Assembly: GCA_019915015.1 (NCBI GenBank)
Contig: JAHBBC010000018.1
Span: 310,001 to 374,000, forward strand
Source of the DNA: Auriscalpium vulgare
Lineage: Eukaryota; Basidiomycota; Agaricomycetes; Russulales; Auriscalpiaceae
Direction: 5' to 3'
DNA length: 64,000 nt
Position 1 is the first letter of the stretch; the number at the start of each line of letters is the position of its first letter. Positions 17,722-30,800 of the stretch are shown one piece after another. The position numbers were made by a program, and so were the translations under genes. The notes beneath the pieces are model-generated. The model ran no database searches. It was given only the letters and a program-made list of their open reading frames with translations, and was not told the origin of the DNA.

Positions 17722-19337
17722 ATGTCTTCCTCTCCACGAGATTCGTCTACATCTTCCATCGTGCCATTCGCGGATGCTACGGCAGAGCGTCTCGAGGTCT
17801 ACGTGAACAAGATTATAGAGAGTCGGCTTCGGAAGAGGAAAAGGTGTGTCTCCATGACTCACCAGTATGCCTGCGCTTGACACAACACCATCTAGCCGCG
17901 ACTTGGATGCTGATGAGGACAAGGAGTCGGATGGCGAGACGGTAACCCAGCAGTATGCTGACTACGGGCGCGCGTTCGCTCGCCTTGGGGAGCCCTTCAC
18001 CAATGCCTTTGCAATTGTTGACCACGGTTTGCACTTGGAGGCTCGCAAGGTAGAGTCGGACGGCGAAGATGGGGAGTCAGATGCGACGCTCGAGACTGAA
18101 GAGTGAGTACACTGTTTGCTTTCACTCTGCTTCTTTCATCAAAGTCTCACGGCGTGCGCGCCTCCGAGTCCCAGCGAACAACGTCTCACGCAGGATTGGA
18201 CCATCCTGTGCAAACTCATCCCCGGTTTCCACCATGACATGATCGTGCTCGCGGAGAAGAGGAAAATCCGCAAAGTCATCAGCAGTGAGGTGCGTTATTG
18301 TCGTCTCACTGTTGCCCTCTTACTGACACTGGCAGGCTTGCTAGATCACCTGCGGTGCTGAACACGCCCGCGCAGACGACTCGAGTGGCCTGAAGGGTGC
18401 AATCCTGGGTTATCTCCACCTCGACATCACTCTCCCTCTGGATCCCCCGATTCCCGTCCAGGATGTACACAAGGCTCTTCGCGGATGGAACCATCCCGCC
18501 ACTGCAACTCTTCTTACACCGATTGAATGGGAGGCAAATCAAACGTACGTCGTGTGTTCTCTTGGTCACATTGTCACTGATTATCTCTGCAAGCATCTGG
18601 ACCGACGTTTTAGCCGGACGTCGCCAGGTGACCGCAGAGCAGATGCCCCGGCTGCTGTATCCCGAAGGACACGTCATCAACCCCGAAAACATCGACGACG
18701 GCCTCTTTCGTAGCCATGTCTTGATCAGGGTATGCTAAGCTCTAACTCAATACTGTTTTTGGCCACTCATTCCGCATGCGTCCTGCACAGGTTGCAAAGC
18801 ATATATTTCAAGGGCCATCATCGGCATTACAGGGACCTGGTTACAAGAAGGGTCGCGCTGGTGTCGCAAAGCTCATTGGCATGACGAAAATGACGCCTCA
18901 CGCGTTGGCCTATGTCATTGTTCAGGTGCGAAGCCGTCCATTCTACCGACTGCAGAGCCTGACATGCACTGGAAGGCCCGCTTCTCCATGTCCGATGTAC
19001 AGGAATGGCACGTCATCGACCGCGACTTCGATTATCGGACTTTCTTCTGGAATGTGGTTGGGATCTTAGAGACTGACGAGGGAAAAGCAACGCTGAAATT
19101 CTTCGACCAGTATGTGTTTTCTACCATATCAGACCACGACGTGAGCATCTCACTTTTCCTCACAGCGAGGTTTTCGGGAAGACGGAATCAATTGCTTCCG
19201 CCATCCCTACGGGCCCGTCGGCATTCTCGAAGCTGAAGCAGCAGCGAGCAGCAAAACGAGCGCGGATTGCGGGCCCAGACACCTCCGCAAGCGCGACTGA
19301 TTCGACCGCGGCACTGGCTGCTTTGCAGATCGCTTGA
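17722..19337 (+). CDS. DUF6698-like protein
   Basis: Eight exons: 17722-17843, 17896-18102, 18175-18289, 18345-18544, 18594-18729, 18791-18925, 18976-19109 and 19166-19337. Every intron is 49-72 nt with GT..AG ends (acceptors include TAG and AAG), and all splices keep one frame. The sequence follows the Agaricomycete DUF6698 pattern as I recall it: an acidic N-terminus, then DWTILCKLIPGF, ITCGAEHARADDSSGLKGAI, a central PLLYPEG-type region, DGLFRSHVLIRVAKHIFQGP, and MTPHALAYVIVQARFSMSD. A basic/Ala-rich C-terminus follows (KLKQQRAAKRARI). Biochemical role unknown. Such genes are often multicopy in mushroom genomes; no transposon hallmarks are seen here. Confidence 0.75.
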
Positions 19338-20685
19338 AGCCAATAGAACCGCCCGTTAATCTACTAAAGTATTCCTCCTCATGTACTATTGTAGTTAGCT
19401 GTACAATTCATTGTAATTCTTTCTCTCACAAGTAAGATGGAAAATTACGTGCTCATTCTGGGCATGGATCCATGAAGCTTCTTCAGGCTCGAAGGAAAAT
19501 ACAAATCCACGCAGTGCATGACTCTCGGGGCACGACAACATAATGTGGCGAAGCTATCTAAGTGAAAACAAGCCCGGGTGGTTCGTGCATGCTGGGAAGG
19601 ACATGATGAACCCATGCCATGGGATGACCAGCGCGACAGACATGGTGTATTGTTGGTGTATCGCAACAATCCCGATGAAAGTTCCCATGTATCGACGAGT
19701 TTATGCATCTAACCACGGATGGACAATGTTTTCATTCACCCATGGCCTCGATCTATTGCACGGTGAGCTTTCTCCACCTCAATGAGGCCGGCAGTAATTG
19801 GCAATACTCACCTGCGCGACGAGCCTTCCCAAGGGTAGGTTCAATTCACATTGACCCATGGCCTCGATCTATTGCAGGGTGAGCCTTCCCCGCGTCGATA
19901 AGACTGGCAGTGGTTGGCAAGGCTCACCTGCGCGACGAGCCTTCCCAAAGCTGGGGACAGTTTCCATGGACCCATGGCCTCGATCTAGTGCCGGGTGGCA
20001 GATGGTGACCAAGCACTTACCAGGCGAGGATTCCGAGGTTTACGAGGCAATGTAAGGCTATAGATTTGTTTTGACTTTTCGCTGATGATAGCCTTGAGGA
20101 ATCTGAGTGGTCGATGGTCGCGGCGAAGGTCGAGATCAACAAGGACCGGGCCATACGAACCTAGCGAGAAGGACCCATGGGCGCCATACAAACCTAGCGA
20201 GAATGATGGTGGTGAGGATTCTGATAGCCTTTCCAAGGATAGCCTGGACAGCTTTGATGACTTCTACTTCTAAGAGGAGGATGACTACAGTACCCCTTGT
20301 ACGATTTGCTTGCCTTATAATGGAGGACGGTACGCGAGTGGTGGGACCGCTCTGTGGATCTGATGTCGGCGTAAATTGAAGCTCGCTGGAGCTCTGCCTG
20401 AAATCGAAAATGTGCATGGATCTCATTCTACAAACTATCGTACACACTCGACAATGACCTCAGCAAATAAGTTACTACTGGCGAGTCGATCGTATACGCT
20501 GCCACACGAGAACAGACGGAAATTTAGTGTACTTTATGATGCGACAGGATATACGTTTTCTAGCGAGAACATGGGATGAATACGAGACGAAAAGAATCAA
20601 TGGACAGGAACAGATGCAGTAATGGGGAAGAATCAAAGATAGCAGGCCGAGTCCAGCGTTCAGACAGTCAGAGACAGTAGGCAGC
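19338..20685. other. Intergenic region with tandem repeat and gene-like debris
   Basis: 1.35 kb without a clear gene. It contains the 116-bp repeat at 19739. Around 20150-20273 is a short open stretch whose coding has two similar units (YEPSEKDPWAP and YKPSENDGGED) and ends in an acidic/serine tail; it could be the decayed 3' end of a gene. Confidence 0.4.
19739..20000. repeat. 116-bp tandem repeat, about 2.3 copies
   Basis: Units begin CCCATGGCCTCGATCTA at 19739, 19855 and 19971, a period of exactly 116 bp. The third unit is partial. Shared blocks include GGTGAGC and CACCTGCGCGACGAGCCTTC. Units differ by scattered substitutions, so the array is not recent. Confidence 0.8.
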
Positions 20686-23600
20686 TCACGGCGCCAACGC
20701 ATGCACGCCCTCCGACCACTGCTCCCGCGGCAGCTCCCCGATCTCCCTGCACACCGGGCAGCTCACTTCGACCGTCCCGCCTTCATTGGCGCGCTCGCGC
20801 TCCCCCATCTCCTCCTCATCCGCCTCACCGCCCCAGCCTGCGACGCGCTCCGCGCTCACAAGACACGCAGCATGGAACGCGTGTGCGCACGGCGCGTGGC
20901 CCTCGAGTGGGCGGATGCTGATGCGCGGCACGTCCGCGGTCGGCGGCATCGGGTCCTCGTCCGACGGGCCGAGCCCGCACGAGACGTCGTCGCACCGCAG
21001 CCCGCGCTCGCGCTCGCGCTGCTCGACGCGCTGGCGCAGCGTCGGCCCTGGCGGCGGAGGCGGCGTCCATGAACGCTTCTCGCGGCGCGGTGCGCGTGCG
21101 CCCGCGGTCGGCGGGTTCGCGTTGGCAGGAGGTGGGTTGGCCGGAGGGTTGGCGTTGGGAGCTGCATTAGCAGCCGGCGGGTTCAAATTCACATTGAAAT
21201 TGCCAGGCGGCCACGCGAGCCATGACCCGTCCTGCCCCAGGGTCATGGGCGGAAGCGTGAAGACCCCCTGCCCGAATGGGAAAATCGGCGGTAGTTGGGG
21301 CAGCGCACCAGTGTTCTGTGGGGGTACACCGGGCGCAGCGCTGGCCTGTGGTGCAGCAGGATCTTGGGGTGGCACAGGCGCGCCATCCTGGGGTTGAGCT
21401 GCGCCTTGAGCAGGAGGAGGAGCCTGTGGCGGGAATTGGAACATGTTGGCGAACATCTGCTCTGCTAGTGTCGGTTGAGTCCCGGGAGGCTGCTGTGGCG
21501 TAGGCACAGCGCCATCCTGAGGTTGAGCAGCAGCTTCAGCAGGGGCTGGCGCCTGTGGCGGGAATTGAAAGATGTTAGTGAACACCTGCTGCGGAGGGGC
21601 CCCGGGCTGTTGCTGTGGCGTAGGCGCAACGTGGGGTTGTGCTGCACCATCAGCAGGGGTTGGCACGAGTGGCGGGAGATTGAAGAGGTTAGCGAAATTC
21701 AACTGCGGCCGAGGCCCAGGCTGCTGCTGAGGCTGAGGCCCGGGCTGTCGCTGTGCTTGCTGGGTCTGCTCGGGCTGAGTCTGAGCGGGTTCCTGCTGAG
21801 CAGGCTGGCCCTGGGCTTGCGAGGGTTGAGTTGGCCCTGCCTGCTGTTGCTGCCGCACCGGCGCCGCCCTCGCGCGCGCCCTAGGCTCGTAAGTCAGGTT
21901 CTCCGGGTCGATGTTGAATCGGCACGCCGGGCACGTCGTCTGACGCGGGCGCGCGAACCACGGCACCAGGCATGCACTGTGGAACACGTGCGAGCATGGC
22001 AGCGAGACGACGCGAGGGAGAGGCTTCTCTTCCTTCTTGGGCGGCTGCTCGGATTGCCCGGCGGCGGTAGTGCTGGAGTTCGAAGCATCGGCGGCGTCGC
22101 TCGAGCCAGCGGCAGCGGCGAGCTCCGCGGATTCTGCGACGAGCTGCGGGTCGGCATGTGGAGATGCAGCCTCCGCCTCGCCCATCTCCGCGTCCTCGCT
22201 CTCGTGAGCAGGCTCCTGCTCTTCCGACAGCGCCTCCCAGCAAATGGCACACCCATCCCCTCCCTCACCATCGCTCTCCCCACTGCTCTCATTCAGGCGT
22301 TTCATTCGCAAGATCATGCCCTCACTAACGGGCTCGAGTCCCGCAATGAGCCTCCTCGCACGGTTGGGATCCTCGCGGTCGTCTTCGCGCGCGGCGAGGG
22401 CACCAAAGATCGTACCAAGGAAGCCAACCCAGCCGCTGTTCGGGTCCGTCGGGAGTTGGTCTGAGAGAAGCCCAAACAGATCGGTAAGGGGCATAGTGGT
22501 GAAGTCGAAGGTCGGCGGTGGATTGGCCGCATTCGCAGGATCGCCATTAGTTTGAGGAGGGTTTGCGGCGGTCGGCTCTCCGGCAGCGGCCGGAGCATTG
22601 TTGCGAGTGGGGAGTTGGAAGGGAGGAAGGGCGAAACTGTCGATGAACACGCGCTGGTACTGCTGGCCGGGCTGACCGTGAGGGCGAGGCTGTCCATTCG
22701 CATTCGCATTCGGCTGCGCCGGGGGATCGCCCGCAGCAGGCGGTTGTCGAGCCGGTTGAGGCTGCCCTGGTTGTCCCGCATTACCTGCGCGCGGTGGCCA
22801 CGGGAAGGGGACGGCCATATCAAATGTCACCACCATCTCATGCAGTGGCTGTCCGCCAGGCTGGGCTTGGGGCGCAGTTTGCCCAGCATTCTGATTGGCG
22901 GGGTTTGCATTCGCATTCCCGTCTGCTGGCGGAGGAGGCGCAAAGCTGTTCGCAAAAGGGAAGAGGGTTCGGAGGCTGGGAAGCGTAGGGCCCTGTCCGT
23001 GAGCGGCACCAGCCATGCCAGTGAAAGGAGGGAGATTGGCAAAGAAGGGGTGTGGGATCTGATGGTTGGGCTGGTGTGCACCATGGTCATGAGGGTGCGC
23101 ATGTGTGGGACGCGCTTGCGGCGGCGGGTGTGTGTGATTCGCAGACGGACCTAACCAAACCATTTCTTAGTACTGCGCTTATCAATGAACAAATAGCCAC
23201 CCACCTGCAGCAGCGTCTGGATCCTGAACTTCTTCCACCTCCACGGTGTGTCGGTGGGGGGCTGAATTCGGGGCGGACGCAGGCCCGGCGGTGTCCACCA
23301 AAGGTGGCATGTCGTCATTGTCGGTCCAGGCGCTATCCCCATCGTCATCTAGAACCATCTCTACATCCGCAGCATCTCGCGAAGAGTCGGACATGTAGTC
23401 ATCGTGGTCTGCGAAGCCGCCATCCGAAGACGAATCGGATACTGATTGTAGGGAGGGCATGGACGAGATGCTACGTGTGTCGTCCCCAGTGAGGGGAGGC
23501 ATGTCATCGCTGGGCGCCGCCGTGACCGGCATGACAGACTCGTGAAACGTTGTGTCAAAAACTGTGACGAGGGCAGTTTCAGATGGTTGCGCTGTCTCTG

Positions 23601-23961
23601 GAAGTGAAGCGGCCGAGGCAGCGCGCGAGTCGTCGCTCGGCGCAAAGACCAGAGGTGCCATATCCGCATCTTGGTCCATCGCCCGATGCGTGTGCTGGGA
23701 GGCCGAATTCAATGGGGCAGGCTCGTGGTGAGCGGGCGCGATGTCAAGGTCCTCGTCCTGACATGAACAATGGTCAGAAACACCGCCAGTGCATGGTAGC
23801 AGAACCGTGCTCACCATCGCGTCCGATGGCCGTCCAGAGCGGTCACTCGCAGGTGTGGACCCCGAGCCCGAAGGTACAGGCCTCGGGTCAACAGAGCTCC
23901 CTCGATGAAAGAGATTGTGGAGAGCGTTGGAGAGGAAACCTGCGCCATTGTGGTGTTCCAT
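20686..23961 (-). CDS. Double RING-type zinc-finger protein (putative E3 ubiquitin ligase)
   Basis: Two exons on the minus strand: 23961-23205 and 23165-20686, joined by a short 39-nt intron (GTGGGT...TAAG) to give about 1078 aa. The N-terminus is acidic and Ser-rich (DDMPPL motifs repeated). A Pro/Asn/Gln-rich section leads to a RING-H2-like domain: CAICWEAL, then an insertion of roughly 100 residues, then CSHVFHSACLVPWF ... CPAC. A Gln/Pro-rich linker has three ~40-residue repeats (F-x-N-x-F-x-FPPQAP type). A second related zinc segment closes the protein: CAHAFHAACL ... CPVC. RING-H2 proteins usually recruit E2 ubiquitin-conjugating enzymes. The split first finger makes activity uncertain. 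Confidence 0.75.
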
Positions 23962-24275
23962 GTTCCCTCACTGAGCTTTGATTATGCTGGAACCTCCTGC
24001 ACGCTGTGCAGGGAGACTGCGAGAGGGTAGTTGTCGCTGGCGGTGGTAGTGGTGGTGGTGGTTAATAAGGGGAGCTTGGCGGCCATTGGGCGCGCCTTTG
24101 CTGCCGATACCGCACATTCTAGCATACTCCAATTGTTTCCTTTCTGGGACAACGTCACGCATCGCAGTCCGCAGCGATGGGCCAAGCCCACGTAGTACGG
24201 AGTTATAATGCTCTACGTGGACCGATACACCAAAATATCGTACAACGATGCACTATTACAAAGCAGACATCCCGT

Positions 24276-26712
24276 TCAGATAGCCTTAGTCGCCTCCTCC
24301 TTGTCGCTACCTGTTGTGCTCGTTGTCTGCGCCTTGAATTCCAAATTCGTTGCAATGACGGGCCACACTACAATGCCGCACACATCAGCCCATGGCATGA
24401 TGATAGAATGCAGACGACGCACCCTCTTCGAACCCCGGATGCCGTCCCAGACGAATTTGGTGCCACACGTTGCGCATCGCGTCGGAGCCACGTATCTCCG
24501 CCCAGTGGTCGAGGAAGAACTTAACTTCGACCTTGCGCACGACCTCGAACGTTGCCGAGAACGTTGAAAACACTTCGTACGGAACGTTCTCGACTGTCAG
24601 TGATTTGACGATATGCTGCGCAGCAAGGCTCTCAGACTAACTGCCTTCACAGGACGACGCAAACGTACCTGAAACGCGCGCTCCTTGAGCTCGCTCAGGT
24701 CCAGCTCTGGAGGGCCAAGTCTGTCAGCGCAGTTTCCCGGACGAGATCAGGCACTTACTGTCCGCCAAGCGATATACAGCTTTCGCCGAGCACGGCAGCG
24801 GTCGTCCTGAGTTGTTGCGCGCCCAGTCCCGTATCCATTCGCGCCGCGAGCTCGCCGCAGCCGCAGCGTACGCCTCGCCCTGCGTCGGCGCCGAGCGCAT
24901 CACGGCGCCGAGATTCGCTTGGCTGTCGTTTGGTGTGTGCATCATCGCGTGTGCTGGCGGTGCGGGCGCGGCAAGAAAAGACGAGGAGAGGGGCGCGAAC
25001 CAGATCGCGTCAGTGTAGAGCTGCGCAATGTGTCAGCCAGACCACGGGGCAGTCGATACGAAGGGAAGACGGACATAGTAAAGCACCGCGCGGTACGTTG
25101 CGTAGGCGACATCCCGCACCACGACGCGCTGCTTCGAAGGGCCGCTTGGTATGCCCCCCTGCTCGTACCTCGTCGACTGAGCATCTGCGCTCCTCGGGCT
25201 CGACGGGTGCGACAACTTCGGGCGGACATTTCGCGCCTCGCCATTTGTGTGCTCGTCCTCATCCGTCACCATGCGTTCGACCTCCTCCGCGCCTTCCATG
25301 GCGGAGGACGCATTTGCTGCAGCGGGTTCGGGCACATCGCGAGAAGGGCTGCCCGGCGGGGGCACGGGGCTCGCGGACGGGCGCGGCGCGGCATCCTCGT
25401 CCTCGCGCTCAAAGTCGAAGTGAGGCGGATCCGCTTCGGCGTCGCCCTCGTCAAACTGGTCTTCATCTTCCTCGTCAGAGTCGTCGGAGCGCACGCCAAG
25501 CGCAGTGAATTCGGACGCGGCGTCGCCTGCTTCTGACCCGGCGTCCACAACAACTGAAATCGACTTGTCCGACGACGCCTCTGCGAAGCCTGAGTTGAAC
25601 ACTGTGTGAAGCGTGGCGTGAGCCTACCGCAGCGTGACCTCATGTAGCGCGACTCACTAGAGTCGAAGTAGTCCGCACGGCTGAGCAGCTTCTTCGCGGC
25701 GAAGATCGAGCGTGGTTTGCGCCTGGTCCCGCGAGCCGGCAGCACGAATTCCACGTCTGAGTAGAGCGGGTCGTCCAGGAGCATGCCGACCGAGTCGAGC
25801 AGGTCCTTGGGCACGGGCATGCGCGGGATCACCGGAGGCGGCTGCGGGGGCAGCGGCATCGAGCTAATCGTGCATGTTATGACAAACGTGTCGTGGGTCT
25901 TTACGATGTTACGCGAGTAGTACACCGCATCGCGACGGGCGAATTGAGCCCTGCAGATGTGTTATGAGATAGAATTAGGGATGATGAAACCGCCTACCAG
26001 CCCCAATTAGCTGTCTGATGGGTGTGAGGAGCGCGCTCGTGAAGGAAGGGATCGAGACACACTTTGTAAGAGAATGAGTGGTTGTGGGCTTCCTTGACGC
26101 CGAAGAGGTCCTTCTTTGTCTGACTGACATGGTCCTTTCAACATTAGCGGACTACAGAAGGCGAGATGTATTGCACCTATGCAACTCGAACGTGAATCGA
26201 AAGAGGCCGTCGCGGACCCATCTAAGTAAGGCCCGTGTCAGAATTCTTCAACAAGACAACCACGCGCTTACCTGCCGTTCAGCGCGTTCTCTTTCTCCTC
26301 AGCAGTCGGCTATTAATGTATTCTAGCAAACTCACTCGCCAATTGTCAAAGATAACTCACCTCGCAGGAGAGAAAGAGGCTGATGTACCCCGACGTATCC
26401 GTCACGGCGCCACTGGTGGTGCCCGAGTTCGCATAGAACAAGACCTGTTTGAAATCACGACACGCGCAGACAGGATGAGACAGAGGGTGCCAACCCGCAA
26501 GAGAATCCTCACCTGCCATCGTCCGCCGCCAAATTTCACTGACTTTGTAACCTTGGATTTGGTTTCCCCCTTGCTGGTGAGACATTCGGCGTCAGGGACA
26601 CCTGTAGACGCAACGGACAATCGCACCTGGATTCAAATAGGGTTTTCAGGCCTTTCACTGTCCACTCAAAGCAAATAGAGTTAGATTCCTGGAATTCGAC
26701 GGAGTCCGTCAT
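24276..26712 (-). CDS. MATH-BTB domain protein
   Basis: Twelve exons: 26712-26627, 26573-26513, 26444-26361, 26309-26272, 26221-26177, 26123-25998, 25950-25658, 25601-25075, 25020-24759, 24706-24669, 24615-24423 and 24367-24276. Introns are 47-68 nt and keep the frame throughout. N-terminal exons give a MATH/TRAF-like fold: FEWTVKGL, VLFYANSGTTSGAVTDTSGYISLFLSCE, and WGWAQFARRDAVYYSRNIVKTHDTFVITCTI. A BTB/POZ domain follows (LLDDPLYSDVEFVLP, AKKLLSRADYFDSMF), split by an acidic insertion of ~100 residues, then VLYYLYTDAIWFAPL and a helical tail. MATH-BTB proteins typically act as substrate adaptors for cullin-3 ubiquitin ligases. Exon 6 could start at a nearby alternative acceptor. Confidence 0.85.
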
Positions 26713-27835
26713 TGTGGTCTAGAAACGTGCTCGGCGCGCTTCGTCTTGGAAGTTGGTCTCCGAGACATTCGCCCACGTAACCCTAATGTAACCTATCGTT
26801 GAGGTTAGGGCAAGATCCCTATGCCCGCCTCCAAGACTCAAGTTTCAAGAGTAGTGTTTCATGGGTGCAGCCAACAACCATGGAACAGCCAGCTGCAATT
26901 TGCATCACTTCAGAGTTAAGACGATGAACATGCACGACGACACAAGACAATTCATAGAAAGCAGGCAATATCACATATGTCAATCATCCTATTTGCTACG
27001 ATAACAGTACATGTAATGATTGAGCGTACTTTTCCATCACCGTCCTAAACAAAGTCAAGACCATGTCAGCGACGAGTCGACAAGAACAGAGACAATGCGC
27101 CATCATGAAAGATCAGACATCCATAGGAAGGTCGTAGTACCCTCATCGAGCCGACCCCCGCCTAGCGCCCAGCGTACGCGTCCTTGCGGACGGCAGCCCA
27201 CGCTCCACACCAGCTAATGGGTTCAGCGGTGCAAGAGGGGGAATGTAGACGTTTGGCATTGGGGGAGTACTCCCGAAGGAGGGCGCTAGGGTGGAAACTG
27301 CGAATTTCGGCGAATTTTCATCCGGGGATGGCGCAGGTCCTTGAAGCAAGATAGGACAAGAGTGCTCACCGACAGCGACAAACAACGACACAGGACAACC
27401 TAGAGAGGAAAGGAGAGTGAGCATGGGAAAGAGAGTACGGAGAGCGCATGAAGATCAGTCGAAATGGCACTGGCAAGTACACTGTGCGCCCCGTAGGGCG
27501 CGTGTCTGTTGCGAACAGACAGCTCTTTTCCTCGGCATGGTCGTATAGGACGGGGAAGAGAATAAAGTCATCACGGAAGAGATGAAAGGGGAATAAAACT
27601 TACCATGGACGGTGAGCAAGCAGGAGAGACAAGCATAGGAAGAAGACACGCGACGAAAAAGTTTTATATCGCGCGCATGGTCCGTGCGTCAGCACGTGCA
27701 GTGTGAGAACATATATCCATCTTCGCCGTTCTCCTGAGTCACGCCTCGAGTTGCAGTCTAACTTTGAAGTCTTGCAGCGCATTATTAGAAGGATAATCAA
27801 AGACTACAGCTGCTGCTAAGTACATGAGTCTACGC
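26713..27835. other. Intergenic region, possible small minus-strand transcription unit
   Basis: 1.1 kb between two minus-strand genes. On the minus strand there is a good TATA box (GATATAAAAC, 27670-27661) followed about 40 nt later by a CT-rich stretch, an ATG (near 27627) and a GTAAGT donor. Further down is an open stretch, MLTLLSSLGCPVSLF..., ending near 27143. Together they suggest a small spliced gene, but I cannot assemble a convincing protein. Confidence 0.25.
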
Positions 27836-30800
27836 CTACTTCCCACCCGACAGCATATTCCTAAAGTCGTCCTGCGCTTTCGACTGCTTCGACGACGAGG
27901 CCTCTCCTTCCTTCACGAAAGCTGGCGACGGCCCAGCCACAGGAGTACTAGCGGCAGCCACCGGAGTACTAGCGACAGCCTTCCTCGGTGCTCCAAGACC
28001 GGCGCGGGGCCGTGACTTCAAATTTCGCGGCACGAAAAGGCCGCCAGCACCAGCAGTCGGCGGCGCGGCAGCTGCGCGTGGTGCCGGCCCGTCAACGCTC
28101 TCAGAGAGCCGTAGCGTGCGCCCGTTGAACACGATCGGGTCCGGAAGCAGAAGGATTTTGGCCGCATCCTGCATAGGAGGAGGTACATCAGAACAAGGAC
28201 GCGACAACCAGCTTATGACCATACGTACCGCCTGTGTTTGGAACTCGACGACGGCTTCGTTCTTACCCACGAATACCTCTACGCGGTTGACAGGCGCGTA
28301 CTTCTCGATGGCTTGCTGCAGAAGGCCATCTTGTGTGTTCGGAGGCAGATCAAGTACACGCACGGAGCGGCTGCGCGTGTCTGCACGCTTGCCCATGCCG
28401 CTGTCTGGCTCCCTGTTCCGAAGTCAGGTCAGAAAGCGGTGACTACAGTCGGAAAATGCATTGCGTACCGCTTTTTGGTACGACGCTGGTCGGCGAGTGT
28501 CACCGCTATCCGTCGCTTCTTCAAGTCGTAGTTGTTCGCATTTAATGCAGTCACAGCGTCCTTCTGTTACCATATACACATGAGACAGAATACTGGGCGA
28601 CATGAGAAGGTAACTTACCTCTTCCTCGAACTCAACGAATGCAAAGCCCTTGGAATGCCCGTTGGCATCAACCGTCATCCGGACATCTTTCAAAGGACCA
28701 TACTAAAAGACATTAGCCTCCTCATGACGCTTGGGGATAGACAGACGGCTGCTCACCGTCTTGAAGAGCTTTTCCAAGTCCTCCTTCGTTACAAACTTGC
28801 TCAAACCAGCAACGTACACTTCGCGCGCATTGGCATCTGCGTCTGTCCGCTCTTTTTTCCGTTCCGGATTAGATATGTACACGCTCAGCGGGAGACCTTC
28901 CTCAAGCTCATGGCCGTGGAGCACGAGAGCGGCTTTCGCGGATGCCTGGCAGCGGATCGTGAGCAACACGCACGGTCGAAAGTGGTATTGCTTACTGGCG
29001 ACACATATTGGACGTAGCAAAACCGCCGCGTGCTCTTGAACTTTTTGCTGGGCCACCGGACATCGAATATCAACCCATACTGCACGTAAAATCAGCACTC
29101 ACACCGCCCAGAAACTAAACGCACGCACCTTGCCAAACAGCTCGCGCGCCGCCGCATCGTCCGTTTTCTCGGGAAAGTTCGTCACATACAGCGTCGACTG
29201 CCATGCGAGATGAACGGCGATTTCTTGGTGGTGCAGACGCTTCTTGTCCTTCGTCAGCGCCGCAGGCACGCTGTCGCGCTCCATGAACTCGACCGTCGCG
29301 ACGAGCGTGTTGGGCAGGCTAGTTAGCTTGACCTCACGTATGGCGCCGCACTGCAAGCAGGTGATCAGAGTAAGTTCCAGCTGCGAAAGCAGAGTGCGCA
29401 CGTCTTTGAAGAGGGTCCGAAGCTCGTCCTCAGTCGCGTCGGTAGGTAGATCGCCTACAAAGACGGTGGAATTCTCGCGATCCCTGCATGCAATCGATAT
29501 CAGTAGGCATTCGGCTAAGATAGGGAGGTGCGTACCGTTTCAATGGCTGGGCAGCGTCTAGCAGTCAAGATCAGTGACTCCAAAATAAGATACCAGCCAT
29601 ACTAACGCACCTCGTTTCGCTTTCTTGCTGTCCTCTACGTCTACAGAGTCCTCTGCCTTGCGCTTCAAGCTCGTCGGGGGAGCTGCCGTTGCTTGTGCAC
29701 TATCCACCTCCATGGGCACTTGTCCGCTATCCGCCTGCGCCTGCTGCGTGGCAGCAATGGCCTGCGTCACCGGGACCTGTGCAGCAGTTTGCTCTGCAGT
29801 CACTTGCATCGCTTGGTACGCGGCCTTCTCTGCCTCCTATGAAATACAATGCATGAAGCCCACGTGGGGGATTTGGGTACTATATCGACGTACCTTTGCA
29901 CGCTTGTCGTTAACATACTTCTGCGCACGCTCTACGGCATCCAGACATGCGTTCAGCGTCTGAACGGTGCCCCGGGTATGCTCGAACGCAATCCACGCCT
30001 CCCAGACGGCTTCCGGCCAGTCGAGCTTCTTAGTTGTGATCTCAGAGAAGATAGCCCGCGCAGAATCGATGTCATCGTTATCTCTTAGCACAACGTCAGA
30101 TAATGTTATAAAGGGACAGCCGGTCGCAGAGCTTCGTACCTTAGCGCTGTTGTATACTCAATCCATGGCAAGTAGTTCGTTCGGTAGTGCTTCGCAGTCC
30201 GCGCCCACACCTCGGCTGCTTTGTCTTCCTCCTCAAATTGCCTGTGCTGTGCGACAGAGTAAGACCTCTGATTTCGTGGATACATGAAGAGACCTACCAA
30301 GTCGGCGAGAGCTTTCTCGAGCCGGAAACGAGGGTCACCTGTCTTTGATGCTAATCACGTCCTTAGCAATTGTTGTAAGAGCACGAGTAGGTCAACATAC
30401 CAGCGTGGACAAGCCGAATGCCGTTGTTCAGCAATGAATACAATGCCTCCGGAAGAACGTCTGGGAGACCTCGAAGTCAGAGGTGTATATAGCCGGGCTG
30501 ACTGACATTCACACATACCATCGCTTCCGGCAAGGATCTTCCTGTGCTCATAGCCAACACGAGCAAGAACGACGGGGACGAATTGCTCTAGGTCATTTAG
30601 AATCGCCTTTACCGTCAAAGCTTTCTCATACAGGACTGGGGATGAAAGCACCCTGTCAGCACAAATCAAGGAACAGACCTTCTCAATATGCACCTTCAAC
30701 GGAGTCTACGTGGCCCTCTATATCCCCAAGGGATTCGTTCGCCTCCTGCGCAAGGTCAGCGATGTGTGAGAGCTAACAGTGAATAGACGTACGACAAAGC

